DNA from: Thalassobius sp049116315
Lineage (GTDB): Bacteria > Pseudomonadota > Alphaproteobacteria > Rhodobacterales > Rhodobacteraceae
DNA length: 64,000 nt
Direction of reading: 5' to 3'
Assembly: GCA_049116315.1 (NCBI GenBank)
Contig: JAGDZD010000007.1
Span: 1-64,000, forward strand
Positions 8,464-16,550 of the stretch are shown here, piece by piece (the first letter of the stretch is position 1; each line of letters starts with the position of its first letter). Both the position numbers and the translations under genes were made by a program. The notes beneath the pieces were generated by a model. That model was not told where the DNA came from. It searched no databases and was given only the letters and a program-made list of their open reading frames with translations.

Positions 8464-9284
8464 AACCCGTTTTTGCCAACAGCGCGTGGGTTGCGGCCCC
8501 CGAACGTATGATCCTGCGCACTGGTCGTTGGCGTCGTCGCCGCCTGCAGGTGCGCTATGGTTTGTTTGTGCATCCCAAAGAGGGCCCAACTTTGATCGAT
8601 ACCGGGTACACAGAACACTGTCTCAGTGGTGCCAAACGATCCACGGTTTTGCGCGCCTACGCGCGCGTGTTGCAACCCCAGTTGGTCGAAGAAGAACAGG
8701 CGGTTCCGTTTCTGGCGCGGTTCAACCTGACACCCGCAGACATCCGCCGGGTGATCGTTACCCATTTTCACGCAGATCATGTTGCGGGATTGGCCGCATT
8801 TCCAAATGCGCGCTTTAGTGCCAGCGGGGCGGCATGGGATCGGTTGCGGCGCAAGTCGACGAACGAAAACGTTAGACACGGCGTGTTCCCAGAGCTGATC
8901 CCAAGTGATTTCGGTTCCCGTCTGGACGCCATCGAAGCGGCCAAGATCTCTGAGGTTGCCCTCCTCCCCGACAGCTATGACCTTTTTGGGGATGGCAGCG
9001 TCAAGGCGGTGCCATTGCAGGGGCATGCCGATGGTCATTTTGGCCTGTTGTTCGCGCAGCTGGACGTACCGTTGTTGTATGCGACCGATACGCAGTGGGT
9101 CCCCGAAGCTCTGATCCCAGAAGGGCGACCACGCCTGCTTCCGCGTCTGATTTCAGACAGCTATCAGGATGTTGCGCGCAGCAGCGATCAGGTTGTTGCT
9201 TTTAGGGCGGCGGGAGGCGCTGCGGTTCTGTGTCATGATGATGCGCCCTGCGCCTATGACGTTGCGCAGGGGGCTAGGCTTTGA
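8460..9284 (+). CDS. Metallo-beta-lactamase-fold hydrolase
   Basis: A 274-aa protein with the metal motif HFHADH (102-107) and downstream ligands in 'LQGHADGHFG' (His) and 'YATDTQW' (Asp). This resembles the AHL-lactonase/glyoxalase II branch of the fold. The start ATG overlaps the preceding stop (ATGA). In this cluster it could hydrolyse a thioester or lactone intermediate; the substrate is unknown. Translational coupling on both sides makes cluster membership strong. Confidence 0.87.
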   Translation: MKPVFANSAWVAAPERMILRTGRWRRRRLQVRYGLFVHPKEGPTLIDTGYTEHCLSGAKRSTVLRAYARVLQPQLVEEEQAVPFLARFNLTPADIRRVIVTHFHADHVAGLAAFPNARFSASGAAWDRLRRKSTNENVRHGVFPELIPSDFGSRLDAIEAAKISEVALLPDSYDLFGDGSVKAVPLQGHADGHFGLLFAQLDVPLLYATDTQWVPEALIPEGRPRLLPRLISDSYQDVARSSDQVVAFRAAGGAAVLCHDDAPCAYDVAQGARL

Positions 9285-10549
9285 GTGCGAAGCTGCATGC
9301 GCCGGTGAGTTTTGTCACCACACGCAGACTGTCGCGCCCCGGCTTAAGTCGCCCTAAGTTTTTGCAAAAACAGCAACGTGCTTTGAACCGCTGGCTTAGG
9401 TTTTCGGTGCCAAAAGTGCCGGCCTTTGCGGCGGCACCGGCTGGTCTGCAGGACTTACCGGTGATGGATAAAGCGCGCCTGATGTCGCAATTTGCGCAAT
9501 ACAACACGCAAGGTCTGACCGCGGATGACGTGCGAGAGGCATTGAGACATGGCGGGCTTGAGCCGGGGCTTACGGTCGGTGCCAGCACAGGCACCAGCGG
9601 CAATCAGGGGCTGTTCGTCATCTCTGACGTCGAACGTTTTCGCTGGCTGGGCAGCATCCTAGCCAAGACAATGGCGGATCTCTTGTGGCGCAAACAGCGG
9701 GTGGCCATCCTCTTGCCGCGCGCAACCGATCTTTATGACAGTGCCAATCAATTTCAGCGCCTGAAGTTGACGTTTTTTGATGTCACCAAAGGCCCTGAGA
9801 GTTGGCGTCGAGAGCTTGAGGTCTTTGATCCCACGGTGATTGTCGCGCCTCCGAAAATATTGCGGGTCATGGTCGAAAGCGCCTTCAATCTGACACCTGT
9901 GCGCGTCTTCTCGGCGGCGGAAACCTTGGACCCTGTGGATCGCCCCATTATCGAAGCTGGTTTCGGGGCCAAACTTGGGCAGATATATATGGCCACCGAA
10001 GGGCTGTTGGGGGTGACCTGTCGTCATGGGCGCCTGCATTTGGCCGAAGATTCGGTGCATTTCGAATTTGAACCGGTGGGTGAAGGGCTGGTCACGCCGC
10101 TGATTTCCTCGTTCCGCCGCGAGACGCAAATTTTGGCGCGCTACCGCATGAATGATTTGTTGCGATTGGACCCTGCGCCCTGTCCCTGCGGCACAGCATT
10201 GCAAGCGGTCACCGAGGTTGTCGGACGGATGGATGATTGTTTTCAGGTGCGCACGGCAACGGGATTGCGGCTTGTGACCCCTGATGTGGTGCGCAATGCC
10301 GTGGTGATGGCCGATCCCAGGATCACAGATTTTCGCGTGCAGCAGACCGAGTTCGATCAGGTCGCGATCCTATTGCCCCAAACGGTGCCAACAGAGGCGG
10401 GATTGGCGGCGCAGAGGCAACTTGGGGCAGTGTTTGCGCGTCAGGGTCTGCGCTGTGACATCACGTTGTCGCATGAGCCTTTGCCATTGGATGTGAGCCG
10501 AAAGCTGCGGCGCGTAGAGTGTCTGCTTGCTGCGGGCGCGCGCAAATGA
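9281..10549 (+). CDS. F390-synthetase-related adenylate-forming enzyme
   Basis: A 422-aa member of the ANL-type adenylating family in the coenzyme F390 synthetase/phenylacetate-CoA ligase branch. Seen: a P-loop-like 'GASTGTSGNQG', 'MATEGLLG' in the adenylate-binding position, and a cysteine pair 'CPCGTAL' typical of this branch, followed by 'GRMDDCF'. The start is TTG overlapping the previous stop by 4 nt, with AGGGG upstream. It probably activates a carboxylate as an acyl-adenylate for transfer. Substrate unknown. The TTG start is an inference from coupling and frame. Confidence 0.8.
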   Translation: MSAKLHAPVSFVTTRRLSRPGLSRPKFLQKQQRALNRWLRFSVPKVPAFAAAPAGLQDLPVMDKARLMSQFAQYNTQGLTADDVREALRHGGLEPGLTVGASTGTSGNQGLFVISDVERFRWLGSILAKTMADLLWRKQRVAILLPRATDLYDSANQFQRLKLTFFDVTKGPESWRRELEVFDPTVIVAPPKILRVMVESAFNLTPVRVFSAAETLDPVDRPIIEAGFGAKLGQIYMATEGLLGVTCRHGRLHLAEDSVHFEFEPVGEGLVTPLISSFRRETQILARYRMNDLLRLDPAPCPCGTALQAVTEVVGRMDDCFQVRTATGLRLVTPDVVRNAVVMADPRITDFRVQQTEFDQVAILLPQTVPTEAGLAAQRQLGAVFARQGLRCDITLSHEPLPLDVSRKLRRVECLLAAGARK

Positions 10550-11640
10550 GCGCGCCGTCGCGGCGGCTGGACGCCTTTGTTGAATGCTTTAATCACCATC
10601 CTGTCGACAGGTTGATCAGCAATCTGACAACGCGGGTTGAGCGGTTGGATTGTGCCGGAATTTCGGTGCCATTGACGGTGAATGACGGCAATACGCCGGG
10701 CAATTGTTATATCTGTGACCCCGTTACCGGTTATGTTGACTACGCCAAGGATGAAACGCGCAACTTTGTGGCCAATCCTGTGTTGCAGGGTGCGCTAATT
10801 GGCTTGATCAAAGCTGCAGCGGTTTTGGTGCGCTCCAGCGGGCTGGATCGGTCGGTGCATGTGAACAACTGGCTGTTTTCCACCAACCCTGCCCCAATGG
10901 TCAGTGCCAACATGGCGGCTGCCTTGCGTGATGATTTGGTGGCACGGTTCCCAGACCATGCCCTTATTCTTCGGTCCTTGAATACATATTCTGATCAACA
11001 GACATTGCGTGCACTGCAGGGAGAGGGCTTTGATCTGCTCCCCTCTCGCCAGATCTATGTGTTTGACGGACGGGTGCCCGTGTCGCTTAGCAAAGATATG
11101 AAGAACGATCGGGCGTTGTTGCGCAAAACACCATTTGAAAGGGTCGGTAACGACGGGTTTTCTCAGGCGGACTATGCGCGTTGCGTCACCTTGTATAACC
11201 AGCTTTATCTGGAAAAATACACGCCGCTAAATCCGCAATACACCGCCTCTTATCTGGCGGAAATGCACCAAGCGGGCCTTCTAGAACTCGAGGGGTTGCG
11301 CACTGTAGAGGGCGAGCTTGTCGCGATTGGTGGGCGCTTTCAATATGGTCACACCTTAACGCAGCCGCTGTTGGGCTATGACACAAAGCGACCACGAAAT
11401 GAGGGACTTTACCGTTTGATCACCGCAATGGCGCAGCAGGACGCGATGGCCAAGGGCCTTTTGTTTAATATGAGCGCCGGCGCTGCAGAGTTTAAACGCA
11501 ACAGAGGTGCAAAGTCGGCCATTGAGTACAGCGCGGTTTACACCCGCCATCTTACGCGCAAACGCCATCTGGCGACGCGTTGCGTTGGATCGGTGCTATC
11601 CGCTGTCGGGGTGCCGCTTTTGAAGAGGTACAAGCTGTGA
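10546..11640 (+). CDS. FemAB/GNAT-like acyl- or aminoacyl-transferase
   Basis: A 364-aa protein starting at an ATG that overlaps the preceding stop (ATGA). The C-terminal half has the GNAT-fold signature of the FemAB/BioF2-like group: 'ELVAIGGRF', then 'SAGAAEFKRNRGA', a motif common in transferases that use acyl-CoA or aminoacyl donors. The N-terminal half is less recognisable. Next to an acyl-activating enzyme, it may N- or O-acylate an amine acceptor. Substrate is unknown. It ends with a basic tail (LLKRYKL). Confidence 0.65.
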   Translation: MSAPSRRLDAFVECFNHHPVDRLISNLTTRVERLDCAGISVPLTVNDGNTPGNCYICDPVTGYVDYAKDETRNFVANPVLQGALIGLIKAAAVLVRSSGLDRSVHVNNWLFSTNPAPMVSANMAAALRDDLVARFPDHALILRSLNTYSDQQTLRALQGEGFDLLPSRQIYVFDGRVPVSLSKDMKNDRALLRKTPFERVGNDGFSQADYARCVTLYNQLYLEKYTPLNPQYTASYLAEMHQAGLLELEGLRTVEGELVAIGGRFQYGHTLTQPLLGYDTKRPRNEGLYRLITAMAQQDAMAKGLLFNMSAGAAEFKRNRGAKSAIEYSAVYTRHLTRKRHLATRCVGSVLSAVGVPLLKRYKL

Positions 11641-12605
11641 CGGAAAACGTATGGCACGCGATTGCACGCTCTTGCGATGTTCGCCGCAAGCCGCTGCGCG
11701 TGATGTTTCAGGGCAAAGCAATTGTTCTGTTTCGGCACGCAGACGGCCTTAGTGCGCTGCATGATCAATGCCCGCACCGGTTGGTCGCTTTGTCCAAAGG
11801 GCGGGTTGTGAACAATACGCTTGAATGTCCTTACCATGGGTGGCGCTTTGATGCTGAAGGGCAATGTGTGGACATGCCCGGCTGTGTGACGCCGCTGCCC
11901 CGGTGTCGGGTGCCGCGCTACCAAGTGCTTGAGCAAGGCGGAGGCGTGTTCCTCAGCTTGGGTCATCCTGCCGCCGCCCCGGTCATTCACCCGATGGAAG
12001 GGCAGGACATCGTTTCGCGGGTTGTCAAAAGTGCCACCCGGTCGACCCTCGTGGATGCTGCGGAAAACATTCTGGACGCGACGCATACGCATTTCACCCA
12101 CAAGGGATTGTTGCGCGGCCTGTCAGCGGCGCGCTACCGCGTTCAAGTTGAGGTCACCACTGGCAAAGATTGGGTCGAAGCCGTTTATACCGGCGAAGAA
12201 CGGCAACACGGGGTGATCAGTGCCTTGCTGGATGGGGCCCGCACCAAAGGCGTTGGGCGCTATCGTCGCCCCGGGATTGCAGAGCTTGAGTATTGGGGGC
12301 CAAAGGGCATGGTGTTGGCGACAACCTTTCATCTGCGCGAAACAGACGCGGAAACAGTTGAAGGCATTGGATGGCTCACGGCCCCGCGGCAGAGCGGCTT
12401 GGGGCATCTTAAGGCGCTGGCCTTTAAACCAATGTTCCACATTGCACTTGAACAGGACCGGCGTGTTTTGCGCTCAAGCTTTGATAATGCCGGTGGGGCC
12501 ACGCGGATGATTGGCCCGATGGATTTCCTACGTCGTGAGATAGAGCTGATCGAAGCAGGCGAGACCTTGCCAGACGAGGCGCGGCATTATGAAATCGAGC
12601 TTTGA
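11637..12605 (+). CDS. Rieske [2Fe-2S] oxygenase, alpha-subunit type
   Basis: A 322-aa ring-hydroxylase-type oxygenase. The Rieske cluster ligands are Cys45/His47 and Cys64/His67 ('CPH' and 'CPYHGW'). The mononuclear iron site is suggested by 'ENILDATHTHFTH'. The start is GTG overlapping the previous stop (GTGA), with AGAGG upstream. No ferredoxin or reductase partner is encoded nearby, so electrons must come from elsewhere. It is the last plus-strand gene of the cluster, and its 3' end overlaps the convergent ATP-grasp gene by 19 bp. It likely performs a hydroxylation or other oxidation on the pathway product. Confidence 0.88.
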   Translation: MTENVWHAIARSCDVRRKPLRVMFQGKAIVLFRHADGLSALHDQCPHRLVALSKGRVVNNTLECPYHGWRFDAEGQCVDMPGCVTPLPRCRVPRYQVLEQGGGVFLSLGHPAAAPVIHPMEGQDIVSRVVKSATRSTLVDAAENILDATHTHFTHKGLLRGLSAARYRVQVEVTTGKDWVEAVYTGEERQHGVISALLDGARTKGVGRYRRPGIAELEYWGPKGMVLATTFHLRETDAETVEGIGWLTAPRQSGLGHLKALAFKPMFHIALEQDRRVLRSSFDNAGGATRMIGPMDFLRREIELIEAGETLPDEARHYEIEL

Positions 12606-13735
12606 TCTGCCCCATTCCATTCAATGCCCCAAGTTGAGGCACGTTCAAGGCTGATCCGGTGGCGCATGGCGATCTGGGCAAACTCCAGCACCGCGCGCAG
12701 TTGTGCGCCATATCCAACGCGATCCCCGTGACCGCGCATCACATCGGTTGACCTGCGTACGGCCTCCAGAAAAACGGCCCTCTGATCCCGTTTGACCATC
12801 ATCGGCATCCCATAGAGCCACAGCGCAAGCGGCAGCGTTTGTGGGTCTGTTGCATCCGGCTCAATCTGGATCTCTTGTCCAAACACCGCTTTGGAGAACC
12901 GTTCTGCATCATTAAAAAAATGAAGGCCACTGGTGGCGCGGGGGTTACATTCCAACGGGTAAATCTGGCCATCATTCGTGCACATGAGATCAAAGGAGAT
13001 TTGCCCACTCCAACCCGTTGCGGCAACGATCTTCTCGACAAAGGGGCGCAGAAGGGCACTGTTTTCTGGGGCGAAACATACGGCGGCACCGGGGCCGGCG
13101 CGCACCAACCCCCGATAGGCGCTGAGCGCAACAACTTGCCCTGCGCGCGCGATGGCATAGACACACACCTCTGTCCCTTTGACATACTCCTGCGCGACCC
13201 ACGGATCTTGCTCGGTCGGGCGCACCTGCCGGAGTTTGCGCATCGGTGGGCGGATCAGGGCCTGTGATCCAAATCGGGACCACACGGGTTTGAACACCAA
13301 CGCCGAGGCGTTGCGCGCGTGACCCTCAAGATCCTGCGGCGTGGTGATCAAGTGGGTTTGCGGCGCGAGCAGGCCAAGCTCTTTGCACAAACGGATGAAG
13401 TGATACTTGTGATGAACGCGGCTCAGCGTTGCGATGTCGGGCGCCAGAAGCGTGGCTTGCGGCGGCTGCCGCGCCCAAAGCGCGCCAAGATGCAGAACCT
13501 CTTCGCAGGTTGGAAGGACATGGGTGATCCCGCGTTGATCAATGAGGGTGCGCAGCGCCTCTGCGGCGCCCTCTGGGTCTTGGCCAAAGGCAGGGATTTG
13601 GACATAGGGGATATTCAGCTGATTGGCGGCGGCCAGCGGATGCTTGAGGTGATCAACCAAAGTCACTGCATGTCCCGCCTTGCGTAGCAACCGTGCCAGA
13701 TGCAGCGCAACAGGTGCGCGCGCGCCAGTGATCAA
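12587..13735 (-). CDS. ATP-grasp ligase
   Basis: A 382-aa protein of the carbamoyl-phosphate-synthase-like ATP-grasp type. The N-terminus is a preATP-grasp Rossmann-like region ('ITGARAPVALHLARLLR'). ATP-grasp motifs follow: 'VFKPVWSRFGS', 'WVAQEYVKGTEVCVY' and 'PLECNPRATSGLHFF'. Such enzymes ligate a carboxylate to an amine or thiol via acyl-phosphate. The only plausible start is TTG; upstream in frame there is a stop and no ATG or GTG. It faces the Rieske gene and overlaps it by 19 bp, so it may be part of the same pathway on the other strand. Confidence 0.8.
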   Translation of the reverse strand: MITGARAPVALHLARLLRKAGHAVTLVDHLKHPLAAANQLNIPYVQIPAFGQDPEGAAEALRTLIDQRGITHVLPTCEEVLHLGALWARQPPQATLLAPDIATLSRVHHKYHFIRLCKELGLLAPQTHLITTPQDLEGHARNASALVFKPVWSRFGSQALIRPPMRKLRQVRPTEQDPWVAQEYVKGTEVCVYAIARAGQVVALSAYRGLVRAGPGAAVCFAPENSALLRPFVEKIVAATGWSGQISFDLMCTNDGQIYPLECNPRATSGLHFFNDAERFSKAVFGQEIQIEPDATDPQTLPLALWLYGMPMMVKRDQRAVFLEAVRRSTDVMRGHGDRVGYGAQLRAVLEFAQIAMRHRISLERASTWGIEWNGADQSSIS

Positions 13736-13965
13736 AACAGAAGGAAGCGGATCAAGTTGTGGGATGGCGGCGGGCCTTCATCGGGTTGGGTGGAGCATTG
13801 TGAAAAGAGTGCGCAGCAAGCTGCGCTGAGCGTAGGTCTTTCGCGGACGAAATCCAAGGGACGGTGGCTCTGTCGCCTTTGATAGGGGGGATGTTTGGCG
13901 GTGGTCACACCCAAACTGTTAACAGGGAAAGCCCGGTGTGGAACGGACGCCAACCTTGGTCCAGC
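13736..13965. other. Intergenic spacer, no gene recognised
   Basis: About 230 bp between two minus-strand genes. Short overlapping reading frames exist but show no recognisable protein or codon pattern. It probably holds the promoter for the ATP-grasp gene. Confidence 0.5.
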
Positions 13966-14709
13966 TTAAGGGGCCAGCTCAAGCGTTGCGAGTTGAAGCG
14001 TTGAGTAGTGTTCAGCATCTTGTACCGCATGCAGAGTGGCCTTGGCCCCCAAAATCTCTACAAGACGGCGAGACATTTCAGGCGGGGACCACGTGTCCTT
14101 GGTGCCGTGCCATAGGTCAACCGGGCAGGTCACCAAGGACAGGGCGGCGCTCCAATCGTCGACGTATGAAGCGACATAGCTGAGATAGGCCTTGGGGGCT
14201 TTGGCAAAACTATTGCGCAGAGCCTGCTCTATCGCAGCGCTGAAAACAGCCTCCTCCAGCAATTGTTTCTCAGCTGGGCCGCATTTTGCAAACAAAGCCT
14301 TGATCAATATACCGGGGGCCCAGTGCGCCACACGACCTTGAACCCACGTAAGCGCGCGCAGCACTTTGGGGCGTTTCATGGCCAGCTCAAATATCGCCTT
14401 ACCGGCCATGTCAGGCAAATAGTGTCCCGTTGAAAGCGGTGCAGCAGGGGACACAAGCGTGAGGCGTGAAATCAATTCAGGGCTAGCCGCCGCGGCCTTG
14501 ATCGCCACCATCGCGCCGATCGAAAAGCCCACCAAATGTACCGGCTGATCCTTGCCCAGCTGTTTGATCGCAGCAACCAAGTTCGCCTCATCCGGACCAA
14601 GGCTCAACAGGTCAAGCGCAACGATGCCGACATGTGGATTGGCCCGCTGCAATAGGGCGGCATCCTGAACACTTCCGGGTATTCCGTGGCAGAAAACAAC
14701 TGTTTGCAT
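13966..14709 (-). CDS. Alpha/beta-fold hydrolase
   Basis: A 247-aa hydrolase. The nucleophile elbow is 'GFSIGAM' (Ser), an oxyanion-type motif 'FCHGIPGS' lies at the N-terminus, the acid is likely in 'DLWHGTKDTWSP' and the catalytic His in 'QDAEHYSTL'. All fit the canonical Ser-Asp-His set. It lies upstream of the ATP-grasp gene on the same strand after a 230-bp gap, so co-transcription is uncertain. It could be a thioesterase or esterase for the neighbouring pathway, or unrelated. Confidence 0.82.
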   Translation of the reverse strand: MQTVVFCHGIPGSVQDAALLQRANPHVGIVALDLLSLGPDEANLVAAIKQLGKDQPVHLVGFSIGAMVAIKAAAASPELISRLTLVSPAAPLSTGHYLPDMAGKAIFELAMKRPKVLRALTWVQGRVAHWAPGILIKALFAKCGPAEKQLLEEAVFSAAIEQALRNSFAKAPKAYLSYVASYVDDWSAALSLVTCPVDLWHGTKDTWSPPEMSRRLVEILGAKATLHAVQDAEHYSTLQLATLELAP

Positions 14710-15118
14710 GGCAGCTCCTTTTGGGCGCTTGAATACTGGATTGCCTGACGCAAAGCGAACTCAAAGGGTGCGGTATTTTGCCATGCAGCTGCGGTGCCGC
14801 GCCAGTTGAACGGGCGAATTGGACCACGTGCGCGGTTGGGCTGCGTTCTTGTTTGGTGCATCACCGTCCGCAAATGTCCAAAAGGAAAGCCAGCTCGGCC
14901 TGTGCGGCAAAAGGAAGAAGCGTCAAAACGCTACGCGTCTGTTGTTCTGGGTTTTGTGAAAGCTGTAGGGCCAGCTTTGCCGGTGAATGTGCTGCGGACA
15001 AGCGGTGGCAATGCGCCCCTTAGTCCGACCAGAAGGAGCGCATCTCTAATTTTGACAAAAGAGGGTCAAAAGGCTCTTGATCTTGCGCCCCGGCTGTCAT
15101 ACTCAATCACTCGGCCTT
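14710..15118. other. Gene-poor spacer before tRNA-Trp
   Basis: About 410 bp with only short overlapping reading frames that match nothing I recognise. It must hold the promoters of the alpha/beta hydrolase (minus) and of the tRNA (plus). No repeat or insertion-sequence end was seen. Confidence 0.5.
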
Positions 15119-15194
15119 AGGGGTATAGCTCAGCTGGTAGAGCGACGGTCTCCAAAACCGTAGGTCGAGGGTTCGAACCCTTCTGCCCCTGCCA
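15119..15194 (+). tRNA. tRNA-Trp (anticodon CCA)
   Basis: A complete 76-nt cloverleaf with encoded 3' CCA. The acceptor stem is AGGGGTA/TGCCCCT, the D-arm is 'AGCTCAGCTGGTAGAGC', the anticodon CCA is at 15152-15154 within 'GTCTCCAAAACC', and the T-loop is GGTTCGAACCC. In many alphaproteobacteria this tRNA precedes secE-nusG, but neither gene follows here. Confidence 0.95.
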
Positions 15195-15935
15195 ATTTTT
15201 CAAACATTTGTAGTGATCGGTTTCGGATCCTGTTTTTGCACGGGGCGTCTGTGTCTGTCGTCAGCGGATCGTCGCACCGACCCTTACGCTTGCCCATCCG
15301 CGACACGACCAATGTTGGGCGGCGCCTTTCGAGGTTTTGATGGAATGAGGGATGTTGCTTAGAATCTAGGCACCACGCTTTACGGCCTTGACGCGCCGCA
15401 TCGGGCGAACTGAGCTCCTGATATAGTTTAATGTTGAACCAAAATGGGATCGTGCGCGCGCTTACCAACCACATCGGGCCCAGAAAATCCCGATTTTGGC
15501 GATGTGAATGGCAGGATCGGCCTCAAACCGCGGCGGCTTAGCATAAGATTTTGTTACATTCGGCTCTCATAACACTCACGTCTCGACACCGAGATGAGAG
15601 AATTGATGACGGACTTGTGACTGGACTGAAACACGTGCCTGTGCACATTTTTGTGTCGACAGTTTTTTGAAGTTTTTTCCGACCAAAATTCGGACGAATT
15701 GTCACTTCGACCTCTCGCTGCCACACGGTGCGTGATTTCGAAAACCGTTGTTTTCTTGAGCCGCACCTTTGATGTGCAGGCCTGCACAACAACCTGGTCT
15801 CTCAAGCCTCATTACAACACAGAAAAGCGTGACACGGTGTGTCTGTTTTCGTGACTTCAATCCGTTCTGAACCGTTCCTAACTTGGTGTCATCGGCAACA
15901 CAGCCACATCAATTTACTTACGAAGGACCACGAAA
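15195..15935. other. Long gene-poor leader region between tRNA-Trp and the tandem small genes
   Basis: About 740 bp with no convincing gene. A minus-strand frame reaching into the tRNA encodes the well-known spurious 'GAEGFEPSTYGFGDRRS' peptide and is rejected. The right half (15540-15900) is more AT-rich, with T-runs (15662-15668, 15673-15679) and a small TCCGA/TCGGA hairpin near 15680. It probably carries the promoter and a long 5' leader for the two small exported proteins; no clear -35/-10 pair stands out. Confidence 0.45.
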
Positions 15936-16184
15936 ATGAAAAACGTACTTACCGCTTCCGCCATCGCTTTGGTTGCTCTGACCGGCGCCGCTTCTGCTGT
16001 GACCCCTGGTGCCGCCGCCGGCGAAATTCGCCAGTATCTGCCAGCATTTGACCTGTCATCTTATGACGCTGCTGCACTAAGCGAAGCTGCTGACTTTATC
16101 CGTCAGTCTAATGGCTCCAGCGAAGACTCAAGCTTTGCCGAAATCCAGAACGGCGTTCGCTTCATCCTCGAAACCTCGAACTAA
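15936..16184 (+). CDS. Small exported protein, tandem copy 1
   Basis: An 82-aa protein with a Sec signal peptide (about residues 1-21, 'MKNVLTASAIALVALTG' then ASA cleavage). The acidic, mostly helical mature part is about 61 aa ('IRQYLPAFDLSSYDAAALSEA', 'FAEIQNGVRFILE'). No cysteine or recognised domain is present. An AAGGA ribosome site lies 8 nt upstream. An identical protein is encoded immediately downstream. The periplasmic or secreted location is inferred from the signal; function unknown. Confidence 0.85.
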   Translation: MKNVLTASAIALVALTGAASAVTPGAAAGEIRQYLPAFDLSSYDAAALSEAADFIRQSNGSSEDSSFAEIQNGVRFILETSN

Positions 16185-16454
16185 TCCTCCCAGACATTCT
16201 TAAAGGACTATGACCATGAAAAACGTACTTACCGCTTCCGCCATCGCTTTGGTTGCTCTGACCGGCGCCGCTTCTGCTGTGACCCCTGGTGCCGCCGCCG
16301 GCGAAATTCGCCAGTATCTGCCAGCATTTGACCTGTCATCTTATGACGCTGCTGCACTAAGCGAAGCTGCTGACTTTATCCGTCAGTCTAATGGCTCCAG
16401 CGAAGACTCAAGCTTTGCCGAAATCCAGAACGGCGTTCGCTTCATCCTCGAAAC
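15936..16454 (+). repeat. Tandem duplication, 239-bp perfect identity, 280-bp period
   Basis: Positions 15936-16174 are identical to 16216-16454. Just upstream of each ATG the sequences are only loosely similar (GAAGGACCACGAAA versus AAAGGACTATGACC), and they diverge again at the stop codons. The identity therefore tracks the coding region, which suggests gene conversion or a very recent duplication. Confidence 0.97.
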
Positions 16455-16464
16455 ATCTAACTAA
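16216..16464 (+). CDS. Small exported protein, tandem copy 2
   Basis: It encodes the same 82-aa protein as the preceding gene. The first 239 bp of the two genes are identical at DNA level; they differ only in the last few codons by synonymous changes (CTCGAA versus CTGAA-type third-base and Ser codon changes). The start at the second ATG (16216) is preferred because AAGGA lies 8 nt upstream; the ATG 6 bp earlier sits only 2 nt from it. A strong terminator follows. The pair is likely co-transcribed, doubling dosage. Confidence 0.83.
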   Translation: MKNVLTASAIALVALTGAASAVTPGAAAGEIRQYLPAFDLSSYDAAALSEAADFIRQSNGSSEDSSFAEIQNGVRFILETSN

Positions 16465-16522
16465 TGATGTGTCTCTAGGTCCGGATCCACCCTCCCCGGG
16501 TCCGGACAACTTTGCGAAAATG

Positions 16523-16545
16523 GCGGCCCCCATCGGGCCGCTTTT
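16523..16545. terminator. Bidirectional terminator after the tandem small genes and glk
   Basis: GCGGCCC (16523-16529) pairs with GGGCCGC (16535-16541), followed by TTTT on the plus strand. An AAAA run just left (16517-16520) gives a T-run on the minus strand, so it can also end the convergent glk transcript. A second hairpin, GTCCGGA/TCCGGAC, lies at about 16480-16507. Confidence 0.8.
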
Positions 16546-16550
16546 CATAT

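Noticed and set aside
14794..15120. 108-codon frame before tRNA-Trp
   Set aside because: No domain, no conserved composition and no good ribosome site; treated as non-coding.
15130..15474. 114-codon minus-strand frame running into tRNA-Trp
   Set aside because: Its end is the spurious peptide that results from translating tRNA genes in reverse (GAEGFEPST...).
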